From: Brachybacterium paraconglomeratum
GTDB taxonomy: Bacteria > Actinomycetota > Actinomycetes > Actinomycetales > Dermabacteraceae
Length of the DNA: 64,000 nucleotides
Direction of reading: 5' to 3'
Assembly: GCF_003994255.1 (NCBI RefSeq)
Contig: NZ_ML133852.1
Coordinates: 310,001 to 374,000 of the forward strand
Shown here: in pieces, positions 54,850 through 63,527 of the stretch
Position numbering within the stretch: the first letter of the stretch is position 1
Layout: each line of letters starts with the position of its first letter
The notes under the pieces: generated by a model
Database searches by the model: none
What the model was told of the DNA's origin: nothing
The model's input: the letters and a program-made list of their open reading frames with translations, nothing else
Program-made: the position numbers and the translations under genes

Positions 54850-55464
54850 TCAGAGCATCGGGATCAGGTCGCGCAGCGAGTGGATGCGGCGCGCCCCCGG
54901 CGCCTCGAGCGGGATCCCGGGGGTCTCCAGCAGCACGCCCTCGACCCCGGCGGCCCGCGCGGCCTCGACGTCGGCCGGCCGGTCCCCCGCCGCGAGGCAC
55001 TCCCCCGCCGTCAGCTCGTGCCGGGCCAGCAGGGCGAGCACCATGTCGGGGGCGGGCTTGCGGGGGTGGCCGTCGGGCGCGCACACCATGTCGTCGACCT
55101 CCAGACCGAGCGAGTCGAGCAGGGCGGCGGCGCTCTCGCGATCGCGATGGGTGGCCACGAGGTTCGGACCGCCGCGCTCGCGCACGGCTGCCAGCACCTC
55201 CCGGGCACCGTCCTTCAGCGGCGGCGGCCTGCGCGCCCACTGCTCCTTCGTCGCCTCGTAGGCGGTGCGCAGGCGCGCCTCGGGCACCTCATGGCGGGCG
55301 GCGAGCTCGGTGATCGCCTCGGAGCTGGAGCGCCGGGTCAGCACCGCGACCTCGTGCAGCAGCTCCTGGTCGGGCTCCGCGCGCAGCGCCTCGGCGAGCG
55401 CCCGGTCGACGTCCGGATAGGTGTCCACGAGCGTGCCGCCGAGGTCCCAGATGAGCGCGTGCAT
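54850..55464 (-). CDS. HAD family hydrolase with D-L-G-G-T motif
   Basis: A 204-residue HAD hydrolase of the phosphoglycolate-phosphatase-like class. Motif I reads I-W-D-L-G-G-T-L-V-D, so the nucleophile Asp is kept but the second Asp (general acid) of the usual D-x-D is Gly. Motif II (V-A-T-H-R-D), the K-P-A-P-D lysine and G-D-R-P-A-D in motif IV are present. Other small actinobacterial and firmicute HADs carry the same D-L-G-G-T, so it is a subfamily trait and may mean a different reaction or slow turnover. It is monocistronic and divergent from the TSUP gene. Confidence 0.8.
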   Translation of the reverse strand: MHALIWDLGGTLVDTYPDVDRALAEALRAEPDQELLHEVAVLTRRSSSEAITELAARHEVPEARLRTAYEATKEQWARRPPPLKDGAREVLAAVRERGGPNLVATHRDRESAAALLDSLGLEVDDMVCAPDGHPRKPAPDMVLALLARHELTAGECLAAGDRPADVEAARAAGVEGVLLETPGIPLEAPGARRIHSLRDLIPML

Positions 55465-55518
55465 GGCCCCAGTGTGTCAGCCCGGCACGCCGGGCCGGGG
55501 CGGTGGTTCACTGGTGCG

Positions 55519-56322
55519 GTGCCTCTGCTCGCCGAGCTCACCCAGCTCTCCGCCCTGACCTTCGTCCTGCTCATCGGGGCCGCCTTCGTGGCCGGCTGGG
55601 TGGATGCGGTCGTCGGCGGCGGCGGTCTGATCCAGCTGCCCGCGCTGCTGACCGCCATGCCGTCCGACGCCTCCAGCGGCGCCGTGCTCGGCACGAACAA
55701 GATCGCCTCCGCGGCGGGGACGGCGGTGTCCTCCTGGACCTACGTCCGACGGATCACCCCGGTCGCCGCGACCGCGGGGCCGCTGGTGGTGTGCGCGCTG
55801 GGCGGGAGCGCGGCCGGAGCGGCGATGGCGAGCCTGATCCCCAAGCCGTGGCTGACCCCGATCGTGCTGGTCGCCCTGCTCGCCGTCGGGGCGTACACCC
55901 TGCTGAAGCCGTCGATGGGGCTCGAGCACGCCCCGCGCCACCAGGGCCGCTCCCATCTGCTGCGCGCGGGCGGGATCGGGGCGGGCGTCGGCGTGTACGA
56001 CGGGATCCTCGGCCCCGGCACCGGCAGCTTCTTCATCATCCTGATGGTCTCCCTGCTGGGCTACGGCTTCCTCGAGGCGAGCGTCCACGCGAAGCTCGCG
56101 AACCTCACCACCAACGTCGGGGCGCTGCTGGTCTTCGGGCTGCAGGGCCAGGTGTGGTGGCTGCTGGGCGGCGTGCTGGCGCTGGCGAACCTCAGCGGCG
56201 GCTTCCTCGGCGCGAGGCTCGCGCTGCGCCTGGGATCGCGCTTCGTGCGGATCGTGTTCCTGGTGGTGACCGGGGCGCTCGCGGCGCGGCTCGCCGTGGA
56301 CACGGCCCTGATGCTGCTGTGA
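55519..56322 (+). CDS. TSUP family (TauE/SafE-like) anion exporter
   Basis: A 267-residue membrane protein with about eight hydrophobic segments and two half-repeats, each with a G-G-G or G-P-G-T-G motif: W-V-D-A-V-V-G-G-G-G-L-I-Q-L-P and Y-D-G-I-L-G-P-G-T-G-S-F-F. This is the sulfite/organosulfonate exporter family TauE/SafE; the substrate is unknown. GTG 55519 lies about 7 nt after a TTCACT hexamer and lacks a ribosome site. The open frame continues upstream over the HAD gene but that part is shadow. Confidence 0.85.
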   Translation: MPLLAELTQLSALTFVLLIGAAFVAGWVDAVVGGGGLIQLPALLTAMPSDASSGAVLGTNKIASAAGTAVSSWTYVRRITPVAATAGPLVVCALGGSAAGAAMASLIPKPWLTPIVLVALLAVGAYTLLKPSMGLEHAPRHQGRSHLLRAGGIGAGVGVYDGILGPGTGSFFIILMVSLLGYGFLEASVHAKLANLTTNVGALLVFGLQGQVWWLLGGVLALANLSGGFLGARLALRLGSRFVRIVFLVVTGALAARLAVDTALMLL

Positions 56323-56438
56323 GGTGCGCCAACTCCGGCCCGTCTGCGCCGAGGGCGGAATAGTTCCGACGGAGGGGCCGTTGACCAGGAGGTCACCCAC
56401 CCGCGGCCCGCCGAGGCCGTCCTGTCGCCCTGGAGGTC

Positions 56439-57476
56439 ATGATGGATCCGACGACCCTGTTCAGCTACGAGCGCCATGTCGACTCGCGCGCCCTGCACGG
56501 CAGAACGCTGCTGGTCACCCTCGGCGCCTTCACCGATGCGGGCGATGCGCAGCGGCTCCTGGACGACCACCTGCTCAACACGCTCTCCAGCCGTGTCGTG
56601 GGACGGCTGGACATGGACCAGGTGCACGACTACGCCGGGCGCCGCCCCGAGGTCACGCTGCAGCTGGACCACTTCGACGACTACGAGAAGCCCGAGATCC
56701 TGCTGCACGAGGTGACCGACGAGCAGGGGCAGACCTTCTTCCTGCTCACCGGGCCGGAGCCGTCCTTCCAGTGGGAGCGCGTCGCGAGCGCGCTGCGGAT
56801 CGTGGTCGAGCAGCTCGGCATCGAGCGGACCCTGCTGCTCCAGGGCTTCCCCGCCCCGGTCCCCCATACCCGCGAGCTGCCGGTGACCCGCTTCGCCGGC
56901 GACCCGGAGTCGATCGCGGTGCGCCGCACCATGCCCGGCACCTTCCGCCTCCGCGCCCCGTTCACGGCGCTGCTGACGATGCGGCTGGCCGAGGGCGGGC
57001 ACGACGTGGTGGGCCTGACCGTGCACGTGCCCCAGTACCTCCACGAGATGTCCTTCCCCGATGCCGCGATCGCGCTTCTGACCGCGATCGGCGAGGAGCG
57101 GGGTCCCCGGATCGGGGCCGGCGCGCTCGAGGCGCAGGCGCTCCCCGTGCGCGAGGCGATCGCCGCGCAGATCGAGGCCCAGCCCCAGCTGCAGGAGATG
57201 GTCGCCGGGTTCGAGCAGCGCTACGACAGGATGATCACCTCCGGGGCAGGCTCCGTCGTCCCGAGCGCCGAGGACATCGCCGCCGAGGTCGAGGAGTACC
57301 TTGCGAGCTTCGAGGCCGAGGACGGGCAGGCACCCGAGGGCTCCGACGGGCAGTCGCCGGAGGACACGGCGGGGCCGACGGACGACGAGGGCTCGACCGG
57401 CTCCGAGGGGCCGACGGGGATCGACGGAGAGACGGATCCCGAGGACCCCTCCGGGCCGGGGACGCCGCAGGCCTGA
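56439..57476 (+). CDS. PAC2 family protein (proteasome assembly chaperone-like)
   Basis: A 345-residue soluble protein of the PAC2 family, which is widespread in actinobacteria and resembles eukaryotic proteasome assembly chaperone 2. Typical segments are L-F-S-Y-E-R near the start, T-L-G-A-F-T-D-A-G, F-D-D-Y-E-K-P-E-I, L-L-Q-G-F-P-A-P-V-P-H-T and V-P-Q-Y-L-H-E-M-S-F-P-D-A-A. The last 70 residues are acidic, Gly/Ser/Thr-rich and probably unstructured. GGAGG is 5 nt before ATG 56439. Its role in bacteria is not settled. It converges on the transglutaminase-like gene with no clear terminator. Confidence 0.85.
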   Translation: MMDPTTLFSYERHVDSRALHGRTLLVTLGAFTDAGDAQRLLDDHLLNTLSSRVVGRLDMDQVHDYAGRRPEVTLQLDHFDDYEKPEILLHEVTDEQGQTFFLLTGPEPSFQWERVASALRIVVEQLGIERTLLLQGFPAPVPHTRELPVTRFAGDPESIAVRRTMPGTFRLRAPFTALLTMRLAEGGHDVVGLTVHVPQYLHEMSFPDAAIALLTAIGEERGPRIGAGALEAQALPVREAIAAQIEAQPQLQEMVAGFEQRYDRMITSGAGSVVPSAEDIAAEVEEYLASFEAEDGQAPEGSDGQSPEDTAGPTDDEGSTGSEGPTGIDGETDPEDPSGPGTPQA

Positions 57477-57504
57477 GCGGAGCGCCCGGCGGCAGGCGCA
57501 GCGC

Positions 57505-58302
57505 TCAGCGCAGCGCTCGCCGCTCCCCCGGCCGCTCCCGCGGCAGCTCCGGATCGACCACGGCGGTGACCTGGATGCCGGTGAGCGCTACGTCCCCGGC
57601 GAGGGTGGTCATGAAGGCCGTGTCCGCGGCGTCCTGACCGGTGGCGATGCGCACCATGGAGGCGCGCGGCGCGAGATGCGTCGCGTCGACCACCAGCCAC
57701 TCCCCCTCGACCAGCGCCTCGACCACGAGGTGGAAGTCCATCGGGCTCAGACCCGGCGCGTACACCGAGGCGCAGCGCGCCGGGATGCCCGCCGCGCGCA
57801 GCAGCGTCGCGGTGAGATGGGCGAAGTCCCGGCACACTCCGCGCCGGGCGACGAAGGTGCTGCGGGCCGAGTCGGTGATCGTGCTCGATCCGGGCACGTA
57901 GTCCAGGTGGCCGTGCACCCAGTCCACGACCGCGTCGAGGGCCTCGATCCCCTCGCGCTCCCCCACGATCTCCTGGGCGCTGCGGGTGAACTCGTCGACC
58001 TCGCAGTAGCGGGAGGGGCGCAGGTGCAGCACCGAGTCCGCCTCGAGCACCCGCGGCGCGGGCGCCTCGCCGATGCCGCGCGCGTCGTAGACGATCTCCA
58101 CCTCCCCGCCGGGCAGGCCGTGCAGGAGGTGGAGGCGGCTGCCGAAGCGGTCCCGGGTCTCCGTCACCGGATGCTCGGCCCCGCCCGCGCGCACGCTCAG
58201 CGTCTCCTCCGCCACCGGGGCGTCCGAGACCGCGACCAGCAGAGCGACGTCCGTCCCCTCCTGGACCTCGGCCCTCATCCATGCGCGCACATGACGTTCC
58301 AT
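57505..58302 (-). CDS. Transglutaminase-like domain protein
   Basis: A 265-residue protein with the transglutaminase/protease-like core in its second half: Cys in R-R-G-V-C-R-D-F-A-H-L, His in M-D-F-H-L-V-V-E-A and Asp in V-V-D-A-T-H-L, in the right order and spacing. The N-terminal 130 residues are beta-rich, as in the bacterial transglutaminase N-terminal domain. It probably cleaves or crosslinks peptide bonds in the cytoplasm, since no signal is visible. ATG 58302 lies directly after a GGGGGG run; ATG 58320 is the alternative. It is divergent from the Gfo/Idh/MocA gene. Confidence 0.85.
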   Translation of the reverse strand: MERHVRAWMRAEVQEGTDVALLVAVSDAPVAEETLSVRAGGAEHPVTETRDRFGSRLHLLHGLPGGEVEIVYDARGIGEAPAPRVLEADSVLHLRPSRYCEVDEFTRSAQEIVGEREGIEALDAVVDWVHGHLDYVPGSSTITDSARSTFVARRGVCRDFAHLTATLLRAAGIPARCASVYAPGLSPMDFHLVVEALVEGEWLVVDATHLAPRASMVRIATGQDAADTAFMTTLAGDVALTGIQVTAVVDPELPRERPGERRALR

Positions 58303-58517
58303 CCCCCCAGTCTCCGGCATCGGCGGATGCCCGGCGGGCGGCCGGCGCCTTTGCCCGGATGTGATCAGCGACATAGGGTGGTCACCGGTGCGTCATCGGT
58401 GCCCGAGCGCCGTACGCCCGGGGCGAGGTCGACCCGGGCCCGCGGCCCCGCCGAGCACGCCGCGCACTCGCGGGCTGCTGCCCGCCCGTCCACGACCCGT
58501 CGTCCGAAGGAGCCCCT

Positions 58518-59663
58518 GTGCCCGAGTCCCCCGCCCGTCCGCTCGGCGTCGCCCTGATCGGCTACGCCTTCATGGGCCGCGCCCACTCCCAGGCCTGGCG
58601 CACCGTCGGCGCCGCCTTCGACGTGCCGCCGATCGCACGCCGCGTGATCGTGGGCCGGGACGAGCAGGCCGTCGCGGAGGCGGCCCGCCGCCTGGACTGG
58701 GAGGAGCACGCCACCGACTGGCGCGAGGCGATCACGAGGGACGACGTCGACATCGTCGACATCTGCACCCCCGGCTTCCTCCACGCCGAGATCGCGATCA
58801 CAGCGCTCGAGGCCGGCAAGCACGTGCTGTGCGAGAAGCCGCTCGCGAACGACCCGGCCGAGGCGGAGCGCATGGTCGAGGCCGCCCGCGCCGCGCGCGA
58901 GCGGGGCCAGGTCGCCGCCCTCGGCCACACCTACCGGCGCGTGCCCGCCCTCGCCCACGCCCGCGACCTCGTCGCCGCCGGCCGGCTCGGCCAGATCCGC
59001 CAGATCCGCGCCTCCTACCTGCAGGACTGGCTCGTGGACGCCGAGGCCGGGATGACCTGGCGGCTGCGCGAGGAGACCGCGGGCTCCGGCGCGCTCGGCG
59101 ACATCGGCTCCCATGCGATCGACCAGATCCAGTACGTCACCGGGCAGCAGGTCACCGCGGTGCGGGGCCGGCTCGCGACGATGGTCCCCGAGCGTCCGGG
59201 CCCCGACGGGCCCGAGCCCGTCACCGTCGACGACGCCGCCTGGGCCACCCTCGAGCTCGACGGCGGGGCGATCGCGTCCGTGGAGGCCAGCCGCATGGCC
59301 ACCGGTGCGAAGAACGAGCTGTCCGTGGAGGTGTACGGCACGAAGGGCGCGCTGCGCTTCGACCTCGAGCGCCTGGACGAGCTGTGGTTCCTCGACGCCA
59401 CCGCACCGGTCGCCGAGCAGGGCTTCACCCGGGTGCTCGTCACCGAGCCCGAGCACCCCTATCTCGAGGGCTGGTGGCCGCAGGGCCACATCCTGGGCTG
59501 GGAGAACGCCTTCACGAACCAGGCCCGCGACCTGCTGCGGGCCGTCCGGGACCGCGACCCCGCCGCCTACTCCCCCGACTTCGAGGACGGGCTCACCCTC
59601 CAGCGGATCCTCGACGCCGTCATCGCCTCCCACCGGGCCGACGGCGCGACCGTCCGCCTCTGA
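58518..59663 (+). CDS. Gfo/Idh/MocA family oxidoreductase
   Basis: A 381-residue NAD(P)-dependent sugar or inositol dehydrogenase. The Rossmann motif reads V-A-L-I-G-Y-A-F-M-G-R-A-H-S (residues 10-23), followed by D-I-C-T-P-G-F-L-H and the catalytic-site E-K-P-L-A-N in G-K-H-V-L-C-E-K-P. The C-terminal domain has G-D-I-G-S-H-A-I-D. GAAGGAG is 5 nt before GTG 58518. The next gene is a sugar isomerase/epimerase-like protein 44 bp downstream, so the two probably act on the same sugar or polyol; which one is unknown. Confidence 0.9.
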   Translation: MPESPARPLGVALIGYAFMGRAHSQAWRTVGAAFDVPPIARRVIVGRDEQAVAEAARRLDWEEHATDWREAITRDDVDIVDICTPGFLHAEIAITALEAGKHVLCEKPLANDPAEAERMVEAARAARERGQVAALGHTYRRVPALAHARDLVAAGRLGQIRQIRASYLQDWLVDAEAGMTWRLREETAGSGALGDIGSHAIDQIQYVTGQQVTAVRGRLATMVPERPGPDGPEPVTVDDAAWATLELDGGAIASVEASRMATGAKNELSVEVYGTKGALRFDLERLDELWFLDATAPVAEQGFTRVLVTEPEHPYLEGWWPQGHILGWENAFTNQARDLLRAVRDRDPAAYSPDFEDGLTLQRILDAVIASHRADGATVRL

Positions 59664-59707
59664 CCCCACGCACGCCACCCTCACCGACGAGAAGGAGCCA
59701 CGCCGCC

Positions 59708-60709
59708 ATGGCGCACCCCCACACCCTGTTCACCGGCCAGTGGGCCGATCTCACCCTCGAGCAGGTCGCGGAGCTCGCGGCCGGCTGGGGCTACGACGGC
59801 CTCGAGATCGCCGTCTCCGGCGAGCACCTCGACGCGAGCCGCTGGGACGACGAGGCCTACATCGCCGAGCGGCTCGGCATCCTGGAGAAGCACGGGCTGA
59901 AGGTCTGGACGATCTCCAACCACCTCAAGGGCCAGGCGATCTGCGACGACCCGATCGACTTCCGCCACCAGGCGATCGTCGGCCCCGCCGTGTGGGGCGA
60001 CGGCGATCCGGAGGGCGTGCGGCAGCGCGCCGCCGAGGACATGAAGAACACCGCCCGCCTCGCGCAGAAGCTCGGCGTGGACACGGTCGTGGGCTTCACC
60101 GGCTCGAAGATCTGGAAGTACGTGGCGATGTTCCCGCCCGTCGGCCAGGACGTCATCGACGAGGGCTACCAGGACTTCGCCGACCGCTGGAACCCGATCC
60201 TCGACGTCTTCGAGGAGTGCGGCGTGCGCTTCGCGCACGAGGTCCATCCCTCCGAGATCGCCTACGACTACTGGACCACGAAGCGCACCCTCGAGGCGAT
60301 CGGGCACCGGGAGTCCTTCGGCCTGAACTGGGACCCCTCCCACTTCATGTGGCAGGAGATCGACCCGGTCTCCTTCATCACCGACTTCGCCGACCGGATC
60401 TACCACGTGGACTGCAAGGACATCCGGGTGCGCACCACCGGGCGCAACACCCGTCTCGGCTCGCACCTGCCGTGGGGCGATCCGCGGCGCGGCTGGGACT
60501 TCGTCTCCTTCGGCCGCGGGGACGTGCCGTGGGACGCAGCGTTCCGGGCGCTGCGCTCGATCGGCTACGAGGGCCCGATCTCCATCGAGTGGGAGGACGC
60601 CGGGATGGACCGCCTGCACGGCGCGAAGGAGGCACTCGAGCTGCTGCGCAGCCTGGACTACCCCGTCTCGGAGCAGTCCTTCGACGCGGCCTTCAGCAAC
60701 CAGGCATGA
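59708..60709 (+). CDS. Sugar phosphate isomerase/epimerase family protein
   Basis: A 333-residue TIM-barrel protein of the xylose-isomerase-like (AP endonuclease 2) superfamily. Metal and active-site segments include Y-D-G-L-E-I-A, V-V-G-F-T-G-S, F-A-H-E-V-H-P-S-E, N-W-D-P-S-H-F and Y-H-V-D-C-K-D, with the terminal I-S-I-E-W-E-D. These give the Glu/Asp/His set seen in inosose isomerases and tagatose epimerases. AGAAGGAG precedes ATG 59708. It follows a Gfo/Idh/MocA dehydrogenase, the usual partner, and its stop overlaps the next start (ATGA). Confidence 0.88.
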   Translation: MAHPHTLFTGQWADLTLEQVAELAAGWGYDGLEIAVSGEHLDASRWDDEAYIAERLGILEKHGLKVWTISNHLKGQAICDDPIDFRHQAIVGPAVWGDGDPEGVRQRAAEDMKNTARLAQKLGVDTVVGFTGSKIWKYVAMFPPVGQDVIDEGYQDFADRWNPILDVFEECGVRFAHEVHPSEIAYDYWTTKRTLEAIGHRESFGLNWDPSHFMWQEIDPVSFITDFADRIYHVDCKDIRVRTTGRNTRLGSHLPWGDPRRGWDFVSFGRGDVPWDAAFRALRSIGYEGPISIEWEDAGMDRLHGAKEALELLRSLDYPVSEQSFDAAFSNQA

Positions 60710-61368
60710 GCCGCGTGCGCAGAGCCGGGGACCGCGCCGGAGGCGGCCGCGAGTGCGATGAGCGCGAGGCCCTCGCGGCGAGCTTCGCCGCGCTCGGCCC
60801 CGAGGCGCCGACGATCCTGCCCGGCTGGGACGCGGAGGACCTCCTGGAGCATCTCGTGCTGCGGGAGTCCGCGCCGCACCTGATCGTCGGGCCGCGCCTG
60901 CCCGGGTCGCTCGGCCGACGAGCCCGCGAGGCGCGGGAGAGCCGGCGGGATCGCCCGTGGACGGAACGGGTCGAGGACTTCCGGATGGGCCCCGGCCCGC
61001 TCTCCTTCGCCGGACGGATGGACCGGCTGAGCGGCCAGGCCGAGCTGCTGATCCATCACGAGGACCTGCGCCGGGGCCGGTGCGGCTGGCAGCCGCGCCG
61101 ACCGGACGCGGAGCGGGACCGGGCGGCGTGGCGGGCGGTCGGTCTCATGGCGCCGCTGGCGATGCGGATCCCGGCCGACGTCACGCTCGTCTCCCCGCGG
61201 GGCGGGCGGCGGCTGCGCTCCCGCGGCGCCGAGGGGAGCCTGCGCGTGCACGGCGAGCCGCTCGAGCTGCTGCTGTGGGTGACGGGCCGCGATGAGGTGG
61301 CGCGGGTGCGGATCCACGGGGACTCCGGCGGCAGGCGGGCGCTGGCGGCGGGGCGCCGCGGGCTCTGA
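60706..61368 (+). CDS. TIGR03085-type putative metal-binding protein (DinB/MDMPI-like)
   Basis: A 220-residue protein of the actinobacterial family related to mycothiol-dependent maleylpyruvate isomerase and DinB. The typical landmarks are L-P-G-W-D-A-E-D-L-L-E-H-L-V-L-R-E, the middle R-P-W-T-E-R-V and L-I-H-H-E-D-L-R-R, which supply His residues for a metal site. The enzyme activity is unknown. ATG 60706 overlaps the isomerase stop (ATGA). It is the last gene of the three-gene unit and ends before a hairpin terminator. Its first 20 residues are Arg/Gly-rich, so the true start may be slightly downstream. Confidence 0.75.
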   Translation: MSRVRRAGDRAGGGRECDEREALAASFAALGPEAPTILPGWDAEDLLEHLVLRESAPHLIVGPRLPGSLGRRAREARESRRDRPWTERVEDFRMGPGPLSFAGRMDRLSGQAELLIHHEDLRRGRCGWQPRRPDAERDRAAWRAVGLMAPLAMRIPADVTLVSPRGGRRLRSRGAEGSLRVHGEPLELLLWVTGRDEVARVRIHGDSGGRRALAAGRRGL

Positions 61369-61375
61369 GCCCGCC

Positions 61376-61408
61376 GGCCCCCGCTCGGGTCGTGCTGCGG
61401 CGGGGGCC
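61376..61408. terminator. Hairpin terminator between convergent genes
   Basis: GGCCCCCGC (61376-61384) pairs perfectly with GCGGGGGCC (61400-61408) around a 15-nt loop. It lies between the + strand unit ending at 61368 and the minus-strand methyltransferase gene ending at 61412, and can serve both. Confidence 0.65.
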
Positions 61409-61411
61409 TGC

Positions 61412-62431
61412 TCAGCGCTCGAGCAGGAACAGGCGCGGGTGGTGTCCCTTCTGGAAGAAGCGGTGCTCCCCGGCCCGGCGCCAGCCCGCGGCGCGCTGCT
61501 CGAGGACGCGCTGCATGCGGGTGATCTCGTGGGTCAGCACGCCCAGGCGCGCCCCGGGTGCGGCGAGCTCGGCGGCGCGCTCGAGCAGCGCCGCGAGGAG
61601 GTCCTCGTTGCTCTCGTGCTCGCCGTGGAGGGTGCCCCAGGGAGGGTTGGTGACCAGGCGGGTGAAGCCTCCCTCGAGCTCCGCGGTCAGCACGTCGCCC
61701 TCGACCCAGTCGATGCGGCCTCTGCGCCGGGCCGCGCGCTGGTGCCGGCGCGCCGCGTCCAGCGCCGCGGGATCGAGGTCCACGCCCACGGCGCGGGCCG
61801 GTGCCGCCCGGTGCAGCTGCTCGACGAGGAAGGTGCCCGAGCCGCAGGTCATGTCCAGGAGGGAATCCTCCGCGCCGACGTCCAGGAGGTCCAGGACGGT
61901 CGCGGCGATGGTGGCGTTGACGGCGCCGGGGTAGTCGACCTCGCGCCATGCCCGGGTCGCCAGCGGGCGCGGCGTGGTGCGCAGCAGCACCTGCCAGGTC
62001 CCGGGCGAGGCGCCGCGGCGCACCCGGGCGACGAGGTCCCCGTCGGCGTCGTCGATCGGGAGATCGGCGAGCTCGGCGAGGGCGGTGGCCAGGCGTCGCA
62101 TCTCCGGCGTCCCGGCGCCCGCCGCCTCCAGGCGCAGCCCGTGGAACACCTGGCGGGGGCGCTGCCGGCGCAGGTCCTCGAGCAGCTCGGCGAGGCGCTG
62201 CTGCACGGAGGTCTCCAGCAGCTCCCGGGGGCGGCGCGCGGGGACCGTGAGCGAGGTCGAGGCGGCGACGACGCGGCGCAGGGAGCGGGCGGCGTCGAGA
62301 TCGTCGGTGCGCAGCATCAGCTCCGTCGCGGAGACGGTGCGCACGGCACCGAGCTCGCGGGCCTCGGCGAGGGCGCTGGCGGCGCATCCCTCGAGCACCT
62401 CGAGCACGAGGTCGTGGGTCAGCTGCGTCAT
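61412..62431 (-). CDS. RNA methyltransferase-like protein with N-P-P-W motif
   Basis: A 339-residue S-adenosylmethionine-dependent methyltransferase. The C-terminal half has the cofactor site L-L-D-M-T-C-G-S-G-T-F-L-V-E, the acidic V-G-V-D-L-D in motif II, and V-T-N-P-P-W-G-T in motif IV. The N-P-P-W pattern and the preceding T-R-A-W-R are seen in guanine-N2 and adenine-N6 methyltransferases that act on rRNA or tRNA. The N-terminal 160 residues look like a THUMP-related RNA-binding part. ATG 62431 starts the gene. It is divergent from the ParA-like gene. Confidence 0.82.
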   Translation of the reverse strand: MTQLTHDLVLEVLEGCAASALAEARELGAVRTVSATELMLRTDDLDAARSLRRVVAASTSLTVPARRPRELLETSVQQRLAELLEDLRRQRPRQVFHGLRLEAAGAGTPEMRRLATALAELADLPIDDADGDLVARVRRGASPGTWQVLLRTTPRPLATRAWREVDYPGAVNATIAATVLDLLDVGAEDSLLDMTCGSGTFLVEQLHRAAPARAVGVDLDPAALDAARRHQRAARRRGRIDWVEGDVLTAELEGGFTRLVTNPPWGTLHGEHESNEDLLAALLERAAELAAPGARLGVLTHEITRMQRVLEQRAAGWRRAGEHRFFQKGHHPRLFLLER

Positions 62432-62512
62432 CGGGGTCCCTCCAGGGGCGGGGTGCGGGTGGCCACGGCAGGTTACCGCTCGTCGCGGCACCGAGGTGCC
62501 CGCCCGGGTCGG

Positions 62513-62518
62513 TAGACT
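62513..62518 (+). promoter_or_regulatory. -10 box of the ParA-like gene
   Basis: TAGACT ends 6 nt before GTG 62525. A G run fills the gap, and no purine-rich site at a proper distance is present, so the message may be leaderless. Confidence 0.4.
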
Positions 62519-62524
62519 GCGGGG

Positions 62525-63316
62525 GTGTTCATCGTGAGTGTGTGTTCCCTGAAGGGCGGCGTCGGCAAGACGTCCGTGACCCTGGGCCTGGCCTCTGCCG
62601 CCCTGCACCAGGGGGTGAACGCGCTCGTCATCGATCTCGACCCCCAGGGCGACTCGACGCTGGGCCTGCTCGGGGAGCCGGCCTCCACGCTCGATATCGC
62701 CGAGGTGCTCTCCTCCCCGCGCACGGAGACGATCGATCGCGCGATCATCCCCACGCCGTGGTCGAAGGACGCCGCCTCCCACCTCGACATCATCCCGGGC
62801 ACCAGCCGCTCCGCGGTGATGGACTCCCCCGCGCTGAACCAGAAGGACGTGGGGCGGCTGCACCAGGCGCTGGACAAGCGCACCCACCAGTACGACCTGG
62901 TCATCATCGACTGCCCGCCCTCCCTCAACGGGCTCACGCAGATGGCGCTGGCCGCCTCGGACCGCTCCCTCGTGGTGGCCGAGCCGGGCTTCTTCGCGGT
63001 CACCGCCGCGGACCGCGCGCTCAAGCTCGCCGCCGAGATGCACGAGGAGGGCATCGCCCCGCGGCTGCAGCCTCTGGGGCTCGTGGTGAACCGCTACCGT
63101 CCGCGCTCCGTGGAGCACCAGTACCGCCTGGCCGAGCTGCGCGACCTCTTCGGCGACTCGGTCCTGGACCCGGTCATCGAGGAGCGGGTGGGCCTGCAGC
63201 AGGCGCAGGGCGGCGCGGTCCCGCTGCACCGCTATGAGGGCGCCTCCGGCGCGCGCCTCACCGAGGACTTCGACGCGCTGCTGCGCACCGTGATGGACTC
63301 GCGCCAGAACTCCTGA
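62525..63316 (+). CDS. ParA/MinD-like ATPase (AAA family)
   Basis: A 263-residue deviant Walker ATPase. The P-loop K-G-G-V-G-K-T-S (residues 10-17) with the signature lysine, the switch I segment D-L-D-P-Q-G-D-S-T and the switch II I-I-D-C-P-P-S-L are intact. Such proteins segregate DNA or position large complexes on the nucleoid. There is no parB gene next to it, and it is an orphan; the minus-strand MerR gene follows instead. A 17-bp direct repeat lies in the convergent gap after the gene (63428-63464). The partner protein is unknown. Confidence 0.88.
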   Translation: MFIVSVCSLKGGVGKTSVTLGLASAALHQGVNALVIDLDPQGDSTLGLLGEPASTLDIAEVLSSPRTETIDRAIIPTPWSKDAASHLDIIPGTSRSAVMDSPALNQKDVGRLHQALDKRTHQYDLVIIDCPPSLNGLTQMALAASDRSLVVAEPGFFAVTAADRALKLAAEMHEEGIAPRLQPLGLVVNRYRPRSVEHQYRLAELRDLFGDSVLDPVIEERVGLQQAQGGAVPLHRYEGASGARLTEDFDALLRTVMDSRQNS

Positions 63317-63427
63317 GCGCTCCTCCCCCGCGCGGGCCCCGGTTCTGCGCGGGACCGCGCGGCCGCGGAGCTCGTCGCCCGCGCCGGGCTCCCCGGGCCC
63401 CGTGAGCTCGGCGTCGCGCAACCCCAG

Positions 63428-63464
63428 CACGATCACCGCACGAGTGACACGATCACCGCACGAG
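63428..63464. repeat. 17-bp direct repeat in the parA-merR gap
   Basis: CACGATCACCGCACGAG occurs at 63428-63444 and again at 63448-63464 with 3 nt between (period 20). It lies immediately before the hairpin at 63464-63504, in the 211-bp gap between convergent genes. Confidence 0.85.
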
Positions 63465-63504
63465 AGAACGGCGGGCCCCCTTCCCCGAGGGTCCCGCCGT
63501 TCTC
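63464..63504. terminator. Terminator hairpin between the ParA-like and MerR genes
   Basis: A 12-bp perfect stem (63464-63475 with 63493-63504) closes on a 17-nt loop with a further CCCT/AGGG pairing possibility. It sits 24 bp beyond the merR stop and can serve the minus strand and the + strand. Confidence 0.75.
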
Positions 63505-63527
63505 GTCGGTGGTGGTGCGGGCGGCGC

